Shown: positions 1-6,717 of the stretch, piece by piece
Layout of the letters: the number at the start of each line of letters is the position of its first letter
How positions within the stretch are numbered: position 1 is the stretch's first letter
Virus record (IMG/VR): IMGVR_UViG_3300024265_000007
Span: 1-51,993 of that record
DNA length: 51,993 bases
Reading direction: 5' to 3' (one strand)
From: a virus
Position numbers and translations under genes: made by a program
The notes under the pieces: generated by a model
Seen by the model: only the letters and a program-made list of their open reading frames with translations
The model's database searches: none
What the model was told of the DNA's origin: nothing

Positions 1-127
1 AATCTACTTGGATGCTTTTGCCATCGACCAATTCATAACAAGCGCCCAAATCATCATCCAATTGCCAATAATAATTTAGATTATTCCACCTACCGTAATC
101 CAAGATATATTGACGAGCGTAAGAGAT
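1..127. repeat. Terminal direct repeat, left copy (circular closure overlap)
   Basis: These 127 bases are identical to the last 127 bases of the window. An exact 127-base end overlap is what a de Bruijn assembler with k=127 leaves when a circular graph is cut, so I read it as an assembly overlap rather than a biological terminal repeat. It means the map is closed and the coding frame crossing it is continuous. Confidence 0.95.
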
Positions 128-1648
128 TCCTTGCCCCGATAACGGTAAACTTAATATTTCGGCTTCTGGGTATTCTAATCTATATTCATCAATTTCATCT
201 GGTTCCACTACTAAAGTATAACCAATGCCTTGTTTATCCAGGCGTGATGGTGTTGTGGCTATACCGGCCCGTCCTTTTGATAATATGAATATTGTATATT
301 GTATTGTTTTTGATGGTTCTTGGTGTCCTGTAATCAATTCGGCAACACTCTCAATATGCCGTCCCTCTTCAACAAACGGCTTATTATAAGCATATATCAC
401 ATTCCCATCACCATCTAATCGCAAAGGCACTAGCACACCCCCAAAGTACCGGGACGGGCTTGCCCATGATTTTGTGTTATTCCAAGTGTCAAGCAAGAAA
501 TCATACATACTTTGGTATTGCCGTTTGGCACGTTCTCTAGTTGTGCCAGAATTAAATCCTATTGCTTTTTTGAACCCCAATTCTTTTGACCATGCCGCCT
601 TATCTGCAATATCATCCCATGACACCACACCGTTGCGCTTGGCTATCAAAATCGCCTCTGCAAAATGCCCGCGTACATAATTACCCAACACGCCATCGCT
701 CGGCAAGCCACAACAGCCAGCATCGCAACTCTTTTCTTTGTGGTGGGCATCACTCACAAATAACTTCAGGTTATACCGCTCGACAAGCTCCTGCATGTGT
801 TCAACATAGGGACGTTTCAAATCATAATTAAGTCGCATATAGCCGGGTGTTTTGGAGTGCCGCCTATAGTATTGGAATAGATTGTAACCGCACTGCCCAC
901 TAATTGCATCATACCTGATGTGGTGGTTTGGTGTGGTGCGTTTTTCTATACAAAGAAACTCCAAGCTCACAGAAAAAGCGCCGTTATCTGCCGCCTGTTG
1001 GAATAACTCATCTACACACAAATCAGACACCCCAATAATGTAAGGCCTCAATCGTAATGTAACACGATTAGCGCCCAATAACTCCGATGCCTTCCGCATG
1101 GCTTCAAAACGTTCTGACGGCGTTGCACAACCCGCCTCCAATACACTTGCCTTCTGCTCATCCGTCGTAATGATAGTGAATTTGATATGCACATTATCAG
1201 CACCGCGCAACACATCAATATATTCAGGGTCATCTAGCCACCACGCACCTTTAGTGCTGATAGAAATAGGATAATTGATCTCGCAGAAAAACCTTAGTAA
1301 TTCCAATGATTTACGAAATCGCTGCTCATACCAGTCGAAAGCATCGGACAAACCACCCCACTGCATCACATAACGCTTTTTAACATATGGGAAAAATTGT
1401 TCGTAGGCAGTACCCACTAGACTTTCGTCCATTGTGAATATTTTTTTAACTTTTTCAACATCAACCGACTTTACCTTGTGGTGCAAATAATCTTTTGCGC
1501 TTTTGCCTACTGCCCGTTGGAAAAACGAAAAACAATACAGGCATTGATGGGCGCAATTAGAGTATGTATCAAATGACAGCGGCATGGAACAATCGGTAAT
1601 CTCTGTTGACCATCTAGGCGATTGGTAATAACCTTTATCCAAATCCAT
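1..1648 (-). CDS. Radical SAM-TAGT glycosyltransferase fusion, N-terminal part (continues at the right end of the window)
   Basis: Joined across the end overlap, this frame is open for 705 codons: ATG at 1648, through position 1, on from 51866, stop at 51397. The first half is a radical SAM enzyme: cluster motif CAHQCLYC with Cys32, Cys36 and Cys39 (CX3CX2C), then GGLSD at 98-102. Radical SAM enzymes use a 4Fe-4S cluster and S-adenosylmethionine to make a radical. The second half starts near residue 450 with SKGRAG (457-462), VVEP (480-483) and WQLDDD (Asp531-533). I recognise these as hallmarks of the TET/JBP-associated glycosyltransferase (TAGT) family of phage DNA-modification operons. The start overlaps the end of the ParB-like gene by 14 nt, so the two are probably translationally coupled. 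Inference: the protein modifies DNA bases and then glycosylates them. The exact chemistry is unknown. Confidence 0.85.
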   Translation of the reverse strand, partial: MDLDKGYYQSPRWSTEITDCSMPLSFDTYSNCAHQCLYCFSFFQRAVGKSAKDYLHHKVKSVDVEKVKKIFTMDESLVGTAYEQFFPYVKKRYVMQWGGLSDAFDWYEQRFRKSLELLRFFCEINYPISISTKGAWWLDDPEYIDVLRGADNVHIKFTIITTDEQKASVLEAGCATPSERFEAMRKASELLGANRVTLRLRPYIIGVSDLCVDELFQQAADNGAFSVSLEFLCIEKRTTPNHHIRYDAISGQCGYNLFQYYRRHSKTPGYMRLNYDLKRPYVEHMQELVERYNLKLFVSDAHHKEKSCDAGCCGLPSDGVLGNYVRGHFAEAILIAKRNGVVSWDDIADKAAWSKELGFKKAIGFNSGTTRERAKRQYQSMYDFLLDTWNNTKSWASPSRYFGGVLVPLRLDGDGNVIYAYNKPFVEEGRHIESVAELITGHQEPSKTIQYTIFILSKGRAGIATTPSRLDKQGIGYTLVVEPDEIDEYRLEYPEAEILSLPLSGQGISYARQYILDYGRWNNLNYYWQLDDDLGACYELVDGKSIQVD

Positions 1649-2327
1649 TATCCCACCTATCTATAAACTTGTCGCCGTCAATTTGCGACTTGCGTGCCCC
1701 TTCATGGGCAATGAAGCCATTGCGTTCACCATAAGTCAATATCTTGAGTGCGCGACTTAAATCGTCTCGTGTCTTGAATGTCACATATAGTAAGTGGGCA
1801 TCATTCAGATCGCCTTCCGGTATATCAGGCAATTGATTAGTGTCAAACACCCTATCACCCAAATCAGCCAACAACTCATCCAAATCATCAGCATTAAACG
1901 AACTCGATCCAATCGCAATCTCATCACTATTGGCAAACTCCTGTAATAGTTCCGCCAGGGCAACCGGGTCATCTATACCACTGCGCTGAATATGGTTAAT
2001 TGCCAATCCAAACGCATCAGATTGTAAATCATCCATTTCTGATATATCCAACATGGCCACCTGCCATGTGCCATTCTCCACACGTAGACAACCGGAAGGT
2101 ATCTTGCACTTATCAGGATGCCAACCATCGGCGCGTAAGTTAGTGAGCGCCATGATTGAATGGTTGCCCGCCTTGACAATACCGCGCCATAGGTGACAGG
2201 TGTCATTGAACCCGTGCGTAGAAATACTGTGCATTATTTTCCCGATGTCGCCTTCGTTTGGGTTGCGTTCCCACAACTTGAGGGTTTTAATATCCACCCA
2301 TTTTGTTGGGCTACCATCATGTTCCAT
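1635..2327 (-). CDS. ParB/Srx-fold domain protein, first gene of the late operon
   Basis: The protein has 230 aa. Residues about 8-65 look like the ParB/sulfiredoxin domain: a WVDIKTLKLWERNPN start, a SISTHGF helix, and VKAGNHSIMAL where ParB proteins normally have a G-x-H-R-x-x-A motif; here Ser replaces the Arg. The C-terminal 90 residues are unassigned. The ATG has a GGAG site 7 nt upstream and lies about 17 nt from a predicted start site. ParB-like proteins next to TAGT or TET/JBP enzymes are described in phage base-modification operons, so I infer a role in targeting or processing DNA for the fusion enzyme encoded next, not plasmid partitioning (no ParA is present). Confidence 0.7.
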   Translation of the reverse strand: MEHDGSPTKWVDIKTLKLWERNPNEGDIGKIMHSISTHGFNDTCHLWRGIVKAGNHSIMALTNLRADGWHPDKCKIPSGCLRVENGTWQVAMLDISEMDDLQSDAFGLAINHIQRSGIDDPVALAELLQEFANSDEIAIGSSSFNADDLDELLADLGDRVFDTNQLPDIPEGDLNDAHLLYVTFKTRDDLSRALKILTYGERNGFIAHEGARKSQIDGDKFIDRWDNGFG

Positions 2328-2350
2328 GTGTATACTCCATTTAATGCCCT

Positions 2351-2359
2351 ATCATACCA
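2351..2359 (-). promoter_or_regulatory. Extended -10 promoter of the leftward late operon
   Basis: On the minus strand TGGTATGAT matches an extended -10 (TGn plus TATGAT). The -35 is weak (TTTATC at 17-nt spacing). The predicted start is near 2344, giving a leader of about 17 nt before the ParB-like ATG. It lies 4 bp from the rightward extended -10, so RNA polymerase could not occupy both at once. Confidence 0.5.
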
Positions 2360-2363
2360 CAGG

Positions 2364-2372
2364 TGCTATAAT
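2364..2372 (+). promoter_or_regulatory. Extended -10 promoter reading rightward
   Basis: TGCTATAAT is a perfect extended -10 (TGn plus TATAAT). No good -35 lies at 17 nt. It points away from the leftward late promoter and drives the small membrane ORF at 2413. Confidence 0.5.
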
Positions 2373-2412
2373 GGATAAAATCATATCCATCCAAAACGAA
2401 AGGAACAATCAA

Positions 2413-2502
2413 GTGACCGACGAACAGAGTAAGCGAATCAACATCGCCATTACCATCATAATCATTATCATCCTGGCTGCGGGTTGCGGGACGATTGTGT
2501 GA
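2413..2502 (+). CDS. Small membrane peptide (29 aa), GTG start
   Basis: A 29-codon ORF begins at GTG with an AAAGGA site 8 nt upstream. It has a charged start (TDEQSKR) and then one run of hydrophobic residues, largely Ile, ending LAAGCGTIV. That predicts a single membrane span; the LAAGC resembles but does not strictly fit a lipobox. It lies between an extended -10 promoter and a terminator, so it would be the only protein of that transcript. Function unknown; it could be a chance ORF. Confidence 0.4.
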   Translation: MTDEQSKRINIAITIIIIIILAAGCGTIV

Positions 2503-2505
2503 CAT

Positions 2506-2534
2506 TTGCACCCTGACAGATAATACGATACAAT
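2506..2534 (+). promoter_or_regulatory. Promoter TTGCAC-N17-TACAAT
   Basis: The -35 TTGCAC (4/6) and -10 TACAAT (5/6) are 17 nt apart. Transcription would start near 2541 and meet the terminator at 2598-2626, giving an RNA of about 86 nt without an ORF. Confidence 0.45.
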
Positions 2535-2540
2535 ACAAAC

Positions 2541-2626
2541 ATACCAACGCGGCGTACTAAACGCACATCATCCTACACCCAATAAGCGCCCGTTGCCGAC
2601 CCGACATAATGACATGTCGGGTTTTT
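2541..2626 (+). ncRNA. Candidate small RNA between a promoter and a terminator
   Basis: This stretch of about 86 nt is bounded by the TTGCAC-N17-TACAAT promoter and a strong intrinsic terminator. It has no start codon with a ribosome site and no ORF of useful length. It could be a phage small RNA, or just the tail of the transcript for the 29-aa peptide. No known RNA family is recognised. Confidence 0.35.
2598..2626 (+). terminator. Intrinsic terminator
   Basis: An 8-bp perfect stem (CCCGACAT / ATGTCGGG, 2600-2607 with 2614-2621), a 6-nt loop and a run of five T. It closes the short rightward transcript before the main early promoter at 2659. Confidence 0.8.
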
Positions 2627-2658
2627 GGTTTATTAATGTGGCTCTAATGTATATACCA

Positions 2659-2687
2659 TTGACAAACATCTATACATTTGATATACT
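2659..2687 (+). promoter_or_regulatory. Early promoter TTGACA-N17-TATACT
   Basis: A perfect -35 TTGACA and a -10 TATACT at optimal 17-nt spacing. It drives the gene at 2725. The -35, spacing, -10 and the downstream block CACACAAACACGGAGATGA are repeated at 4113-4187, so this is one of two copies of a promoter/ribosome-site cassette. Confidence 0.8.
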
Positions 2688-2724
2688 ATCTATATTGAAC
2701 GCACACAAACACGGAGATGAAACG

Positions 2725-3231
2725 ATGACTAAGCAAGAGCAAATCCAACAAGCAGTAGACACAGCAATCGCAAGTGTACCATTTCAGTATCGCCAGCGTG
2801 ATACCAAGACAACGAAAAAAGCCCTTCGCGAAATCGAAGAACTTGGTTTGACCGAATATCTACCAGTAAATATGCGCGAACATGGCGGCAAATACGCATC
2901 ATCAGTGGCAGCAGTTATCAGAGCGGCAACCTTTGCCGGTAGCTCCAAAATTGCCGGTAGCATGGGTGAAGACGGTAGCAGTTGGGTTGAGACAGATAAG
3001 GCACATGAACTTTACAATCTGTTGAACATGCACGAAGAAGAAGGTAAAGTCATCGTAAGCGCATTCAGCGGACGGCAAATTCCAATCTCACAAGAGACCA
3101 TTGATTATATCGCAAAAGAAGGGCATCTCTCAACCGCAAATTATCGGGAAGGGATTGTCAATAATACACTGGTGGATATGCCGGTAACAAGAGTTACCGT
3201 TGGTCCAAATGTGAACTCAAACCAAATCTAA
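2725..3231 (+). CDS. Hypothetical early protein (168 aa)
   Basis: First gene behind the strong early promoter. The frame is open further upstream, but the ATG at 2725 has GGAG 9 nt upstream and lies correctly behind the promoter, giving MTKQEQIQQ. The protein is soluble, mixed helix/strand, and has a Gly/Ser-rich segment (SSKIAGSMGEDGSSW) near residues 75-90. I recognise no family. High expression expected from the promoter suggests a takeover or host-interaction role, but nothing in the sequence shows this. Confidence 0.7.
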   Translation: MTKQEQIQQAVDTAIASVPFQYRQRDTKTTKKALREIEELGLTEYLPVNMREHGGKYASSVAAVIRAATFAGSSKIAGSMGEDGSSWVETDKAHELYNLLNMHEEEGKVIVSAFSGRQIPISQETIDYIAKEGHLSTANYREGIVNNTLVDMPVTRVTVGPNVNSNQI

Positions 3232-3251
3232 CCAACGCACCACCACCTCAA

Positions 3252-3278
3252 TCCCGGCAATCATCACACCGGGCTTTT
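3252..3278 (+). terminator. Weak intercistronic hairpin with short T run
   Basis: CCCGG (3253-3257) pairs with CCGGG (3269-3273) around an 11-nt loop, followed by CTTTTGGCAGTA. The same tail, TTTTGGCAGTA, follows the hairpin at 5029. It probably dampens rather than stops transcription. Confidence 0.4.
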
Positions 3279-3306
3279 GGCAGTATAAGACGAAAAGGAA
3301 TCAACT

Positions 3307-3897
3307 ATGCGTAAGCCAAAGGTATTAAAAACCGATGAGGCATTAGCATATATAGCTAAGCGGATAGGTTCAAACAAAAGATATAATTTCCACCACATGG
3401 ATACTTGGCGGCGACATGGGCGTATTAAACCATATGAAAGAGTCCTATATGTTGGAAACGTTTACACTATAAGAAGCCTGAACGCATTGGCCGATACGCT
3501 TCCGAAACCATCGCCCAACCCCGAATTGGAGAGTGCAACCCGCGCAGAGCTTATAAGCATATTGCCCAATACCTTGACCGATGCCGAATGGCAAAATGCT
3601 CTCAATTACTTTAATGGCTGCTGTGCTGTATGCGGTAGGCAGTTGAACGATATGTTTGGGCAATTTAGAGCGGCAAAAGATCATTGGATACCATTACAGC
3701 ATGGCAAGGACAACCCCGGCACGGTTGTAAAGAACATTGTTCCATTATGTCATGGTGTTGGAGGATGTAATAACCGTAAATATATTTCAATGCCTAACGA
3801 ATGGTTAAAGCGCAAATTTGGAAGGCGCAAGGCGAAACAGATAGCAGCACGAGTGCAAGCATATTTCGATAGTTTAGTACAGGAGAAACAAACATGA
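3307..3897 (+). CDS. HNH endonuclease with N-terminal DNA-binding domain
   Basis: The 196-aa protein has an N-terminal segment of about 65 residues that looks like a small helix-turn-helix (TDEALAYIAKRI... MDTWRRHGRIKPYE). A C-terminal HNH nuclease (about 100-195) follows: CCAVCGRQL, the central DHWIP, PLCHGVGGCNN with its zinc-binding cysteines, and NEWLKRKF. HNH enzymes nick or cut DNA with one metal ion. Its C-terminal 95 residues closely resemble those of the HNH protein at 43478, but the N-termini are unrelated. It is probably a free-standing homing-type endonuclease. It overlaps the next gene by 4 nt (ATGA). Confidence 0.85.
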   Translation: MRKPKVLKTDEALAYIAKRIGSNKRYNFHHMDTWRRHGRIKPYERVLYVGNVYTIRSLNALADTLPKPSPNPELESATRAELISILPNTLTDAEWQNALNYFNGCCAVCGRQLNDMFGQFRAAKDHWIPLQHGKDNPGTVVKNIVPLCHGVGGCNNRKYISMPNEWLKRKFGRRKAKQIAARVQAYFDSLVQEKQT

Positions 3898-4097
3898 AGC
3901 TACTAACAATCAAGCTGACAGAAATCCAATTCAATGCCCTATATCGGCTTGAGGAAGCCACCGGAAAAAACAAGTCGGAAATAGTGCGCGGACATTTGGC
4001 TGATAATTGCGCGGAACACGGGATTGATTTCCCTGATGATGTCGCAAAGCGTGGTAATCCAACATGGCACAAGTCGCAAATATTAGAGGGAGATTAG
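3894..4097 (+). CDS. Ribbon-helix-helix (CopG/Arc-like) DNA-binding protein
   Basis: A 67-aa protein beginning MKLLTIKLTEIQFNALYRL, with a short beta strand, then an amphipathic helix and the turn TGKNKSEIVRGHL. This is the ribbon-helix-helix pattern of CopG/Arc repressors, which bind operators as dimers. It overlaps the HNH stop codon. The promoter region just downstream (4100-4150) contains inverted repeats (ATTGTC/GACAAT, CTATACTATAG) that would suit a dimeric repressor, so autoregulation or control of the 4194 gene is plausible. Confidence 0.65.
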   Translation: MKLLTIKLTEIQFNALYRLEEATGKNKSEIVRGHLADNCAEHGIDFPDDVAKRGNPTWHKSQILEGD

Positions 4098-4112
4098 TAA
4101 TTGTCTATACTA

Positions 4113-4141
4113 TTGACAATAGTCCTCTTATCGTCTATACT
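4113..4141 (+). promoter_or_regulatory. Promoter TTGACA-N17-TATACT with overlapping inverted repeats
   Basis: Same -35, spacing and -10 as at 2659. ATTGTC...GACAAT (4100-4120) overlaps the -35 and CTATACTATAG covers the -10, giving possible operators. The leader repeats the CACACAAACACGGAGATGA block of the first promoter. Confidence 0.8.
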
Positions 4142-4193
4142 ATAGATAGTAAAACAAAAACAAACCGCACACACAAACACGGAGATGAACACG

Positions 4194-4454
4194 ATGAAAG
4201 TTTACACACATGATGGACACACCACATTTATTTTTGGCAATGGCGCTGCACAGATCAATATATTTAACGACTACTATCACGGGCCATCATGGGAATATTG
4301 GCACGCAAACCGCAAGATGAAATCAGGGCGTTGTTTGACAATTGCGACAGCCATTAAAAAAGCTGTCAAAGCGAAGCGGTTGTATAAAGCGACTTATAGC
4401 GGGACATTCCCCGAAATGAGAAAAGCCTCAAAGGTGTGGAATAGTTTCCACTAA
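4194..4454 (+). CDS. Hypothetical small basic protein (86 aa)
   Basis: The chosen ATG lies 10 nt after GGAG; an earlier in-frame ATG at 4185 touches that site and is unlikely. The protein (MKVYTHDGHTTFIFGNG...) has a predicted beta-rich, aromatic first half and a Lys-rich helical second half (AIKKAVKAKRLYKA), compatible with nucleic-acid binding. No family recognised. It sits alone behind the second strong promoter copy. Confidence 0.65.
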   Translation: MKVYTHDGHTTFIFGNGAAQINIFNDYYHGPSWEYWHANRKMKSGRCLTIATAIKKAVKAKRLYKATYSGTFPEMRKASKVWNSFH

Positions 4455-4542
4455 CCACCCGCCGCCCCAACCCCAAGCTCGGCACGAGCAGCAACGCCGG
4501 GTTACAGCCAATAAACGGCAAGATCATATATGGGAGAATATC

Positions 4543-5004
4543 ATGAAGAAACAATGTAGCGGTTGCGGAATTAATATCGATGACAATGGCGACAAATATC
4601 AATATTGTGACAAGTGTGAGATAGAGCGTCTTGACCCTAACATTAAGCCCCGTGCGGTTGAATACATCGGCGGCGTTATAGGTTGTTTGCCAAATTACCG
4701 AGGCACTACCGAGTTCCATTTGAAACGGAACGATTGGCAATATGTACAGCATATGGGCAGCGTGCCTGTTTACACCCGTACAGTTGAACCACGTGACCCT
4801 AGTGGCAACATAGCCTTGATAACACTGGATGATTGCATCGTAATTGTGAATGGTAAATTTGAATTGGAAAGCCTATTGACCGACCATCAAACATTTATCG
4901 ATGAGCCTATATTGAGGAACTTACCGGGGCGCATATCATCGTTAACACCGGAGCATCATGACATTATGTTGGATGCAAAGCGTAAAGCAGGATTGATAGA
5001 CTAA
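4543..5004 (+). CDS. Zinc-ribbon hypothetical protein (153 aa)
   Basis: An N-terminal zinc ribbon, CSGCGINIDD...YCDKCEIE (Cys5, Cys8 and a second CxxC near 22-25), is joined to a mixed alpha/beta region of about 125 residues with no recognised motif. A GGAG site precedes the ATG. The ribbon suggests nucleic-acid or protein contacts. The gene is followed by a hairpin with T run at 5029. Confidence 0.65.
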   Translation: MKKQCSGCGINIDDNGDKYQYCDKCEIERLDPNIKPRAVEYIGGVIGCLPNYRGTTEFHLKRNDWQYVQHMGSVPVYTRTVEPRDPSGNIALITLDDCIVIVNGKFELESLLTDHQTFIDEPILRNLPGRISSLTPEHHDIMLDAKRKAGLID

Positions 5005-5028
5005 CCAACCACCACATAGAACGCCGCA

Positions 5029-5047
5029 AGCCCGGAAACGGGTTTTT
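5029..5047 (+). terminator. Short intrinsic terminator
   Basis: CCCG-GAAA-CGGG forms a stem with a GNRA loop followed by five T and GGCAGTAAA. The tail matches that of the hairpin at 3252-3278. The stem is short, so termination may be partial. Confidence 0.5.
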
Positions 5048-5092
5048 GGCAGTAAACCGGGAATGTTCTCGGAGAATGTAAAGGATGATGTG

Positions 5093-5326
5093 ATGAATCC
5101 ATTAGCATATTTAATAGGCATACCATTGGGATTGTGGGCTTCGGATAATTTACATAAAGTGCCGAAGATAATTGCACGCGAAAAAGAACGCCATGCCGAA
5201 ACAATGGAAACACGCTTTGGCGCAGATCAACAACAGGTAGTAGCACGCCGGGCGTATGAAACAATACGCAGAATTAAAGGGCGCAAAGCACGCGCTGGCT
5301 TCCAATCTCAACGGAGGGAAAAGTGA
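5093..5326 (+). CDS. Small membrane-anchored protein (77 aa)
   Basis: Start chosen at ATG 5093 behind AAAGGATG; an alternative ATG lies at 5063. MNPLAYLIGIPLGLWA is a short hydrophobic segment, followed by a charged Arg/Lys-rich helix. It looks like a single-pass inner-membrane protein with a cytoplasmic tail. TGATG overlap couples it to the next membrane gene. Function unknown. Confidence 0.6.
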   Translation: MNPLAYLIGIPLGLWASDNLHKVPKIIAREKERHAETMETRFGADQQQVVARRAYETIRRIKGRKARAGFQSQRREK

Positions 5327-5508
5327 TGAACGAAACAACACCACCAATTGCGCTAGTGGTCACAATAAGTTTGTTAGGTATAGCGATATTGATAAATTGG
5401 GTCATATTGCTGACAGAATCGAATGGAGGGTTTATTATTTTAGCTATAATAATCTCTGCGCTATTCGGTGCTGCCATTGGCAATTGCCTACATAGGAGGG
5501 CAAAGTGA
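5326..5508 (+). CDS. Small two-span membrane protein (60 aa)
   Basis: Two hydrophobic segments (about 8-27 and 35-53) separated by TESNGG, with a basic end HRRAK. GGAGGG precedes the ATG, which overlaps the previous stop. Size and topology resemble small holins or membrane-stress peptides, but its place in the early block argues against lysis. Function unknown. Confidence 0.6.
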   Translation: MNETTPPIALVVTISLLGIAILINWVILLTESNGGFIILAIIISALFGAAIGNCLHRRAK

Positions 5509-5732
5509 TGGCAACAATTCCACAACGAATAAATAAAGGCAACTGTCCGCAGCGAGAGTTAGACAAGGTGCTGGCCCAATTGGTGGCATATTTTGAGAAC
5601 GCAATAAAGTTAGATGAAGATCAACCTTCATGTTGCGGCGAAACCACAAAACTGCGAAGCGGCTATGCCGGTGGTGAGTTGATTTGGTTGTGCAAACGAT
5701 GTGCAAGTGAGGCATTAGACCCGAAGAGGTAA
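5508..5732 (+). CDS. Hypothetical CxxC protein (74 aa)
   Basis: A helical N-terminus (QRELDKVLAQLVAYFENAI) is followed by CCGETTKL and CKRCASEAL, four cysteines that could bind one zinc. It overlaps the previous stop codon (TGATG) behind AGGAGGG. One of a series of small zinc-ribbon proteins in this block. Confidence 0.6.
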   Translation: MATIPQRINKGNCPQRELDKVLAQLVAYFENAIKLDEDQPSCCGETTKLRSGYAGGELIWLCKRCASEALDPKR

Positions 5733-5735
5733 GCC

Positions 5736-5945
5736 ATGAAGCTACGAGACGAATCGCAATTCTGCCCACACTGCGGCCAACATTGGGCGCTATGCCAACC
5801 CTACGACCCGGACGCAACCGGGCCACCGACGAAATGGATATGTACCGCTACACGAGACGAACGAGAACGCCCCGACAAGCCCGGTAATTATGACTTGCAA
5901 CGTCCGGCGGGCAACTTTTACGAATGGCTGAACGAGCAGCTTTAG
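5736..5945 (+). CDS. Hypothetical zinc-ribbon protein (69 aa)
   Basis: The N-terminal CPHCGQHW pair plus later Cys residues (LCQP, ICTA) could form a zinc site. The C-terminus ends in the helix YEWLNEQL. AGAGGT lies in front of the ATG, 3 nt after the previous stop. Function unknown. Confidence 0.6.
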   Translation: MKLRDESQFCPHCGQHWALCQPYDPDATGPPTKWICTATRDERERPDKPGNYDLQRPAGNFYEWLNEQL

Positions 5946-5958
5946 AGGAGTGTAGACG

Positions 5959-6705
5959 ATGAATACATATCTTGCATATAGCGGTGGCAAGGACAGTACC
6001 GCTATGGCGTTGTTAATGCCCGATGCGATTCCGGTGTTTACTGATACAGGCTGGGAATTTGATGAAATCTATAACCAGATGGATAAATTCGAGGAAGTAA
6101 CCGGACGGGAAATAATACGCATTGTTCCAGATGAAACTTTACCGGAATATATCAGACGTTCAAAATTTTTGCCAGGGCATCGGGCACGATTCTGTACACG
6201 AATTTTTAAGATAGAACAGTATAATACCTGGATTGCTTTACAAGCTGCGAAAAACAAACATGTGGATATGTGTATTGGGCTGAGGGCTGATGAAGATAAA
6301 AGAGTTGGTAATATATCGGAAATTGAAGGTGTGAATATCCGTTATCCGTTACAAGAAAAGGGGGTCGATAAATTTGAAGTTATTAGAACATGCTTGGATT
6401 ATAACCTTTTACCTCGCTATCCTGTTTATATGGCTCGTGGTGGGTGTAAGGGATGTTACTACAAGCGCAAGGCAGAAGTTAAGGCGATGGTGCAATTATG
6501 TCCCGATGTGTTGGATGGATTACAGGACATAGAGGAAGAAGTCCAAGACGAACGCGGGCGATTTGCATTCATGTTTCCCAATATCAACATGAGTATTCGA
6601 GATTTGCGGCGGCAACCAGCGTTATTCGATATGACAGAAGTTTATCAGAGCGCCTCGCAACGTGCCGATTACGGGCGCAATTGCGGCGCATTTTGCGGAA
6701 GGTAA
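5959..6705 (+). CDS. PAPS reductase / N-type ATP pyrophosphatase family protein
   Basis: The 248-aa protein opens with the PP-loop AYSGGKDST (residues 6-14) that binds ATP in the adenine-nucleotide alpha-hydrolase superfamily, including PAPS reductase, DndC and tRNA-thiolation enzymes. A conserved FTDTGWEFDE strand follows at about 32-41. GGCKGCYYKRKAEV (about 161-174) gives a Cys pair typical of the phage members. A strong GAGGAG site precedes the ATG. Phages often carry such genes, with debated roles (sulfur transfer, nucleotide activation). Because this phage also has a base-modification operon, a role in making a modified nucleotide is possible but unproven. Confidence 0.8.
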   Translation: MNTYLAYSGGKDSTAMALLMPDAIPVFTDTGWEFDEIYNQMDKFEEVTGREIIRIVPDETLPEYIRRSKFLPGHRARFCTRIFKIEQYNTWIALQAAKNKHVDMCIGLRADEDKRVGNISEIEGVNIRYPLQEKGVDKFEVIRTCLDYNLLPRYPVYMARGGCKGCYYKRKAEVKAMVQLCPDVLDGLQDIEEEVQDERGRFAFMFPNINMSIRDLRRQPALFDMTEVYQSASQRADYGRNCGAFCGR

Positions 6706-6717
6706 GGCACACAACCA

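Noticed and set aside
5488-5826. Minus-strand frame of 112 codons
   Set aside because: Antisense to two overlapping zinc-ribbon genes that have proper ribosome sites and operon spacing.
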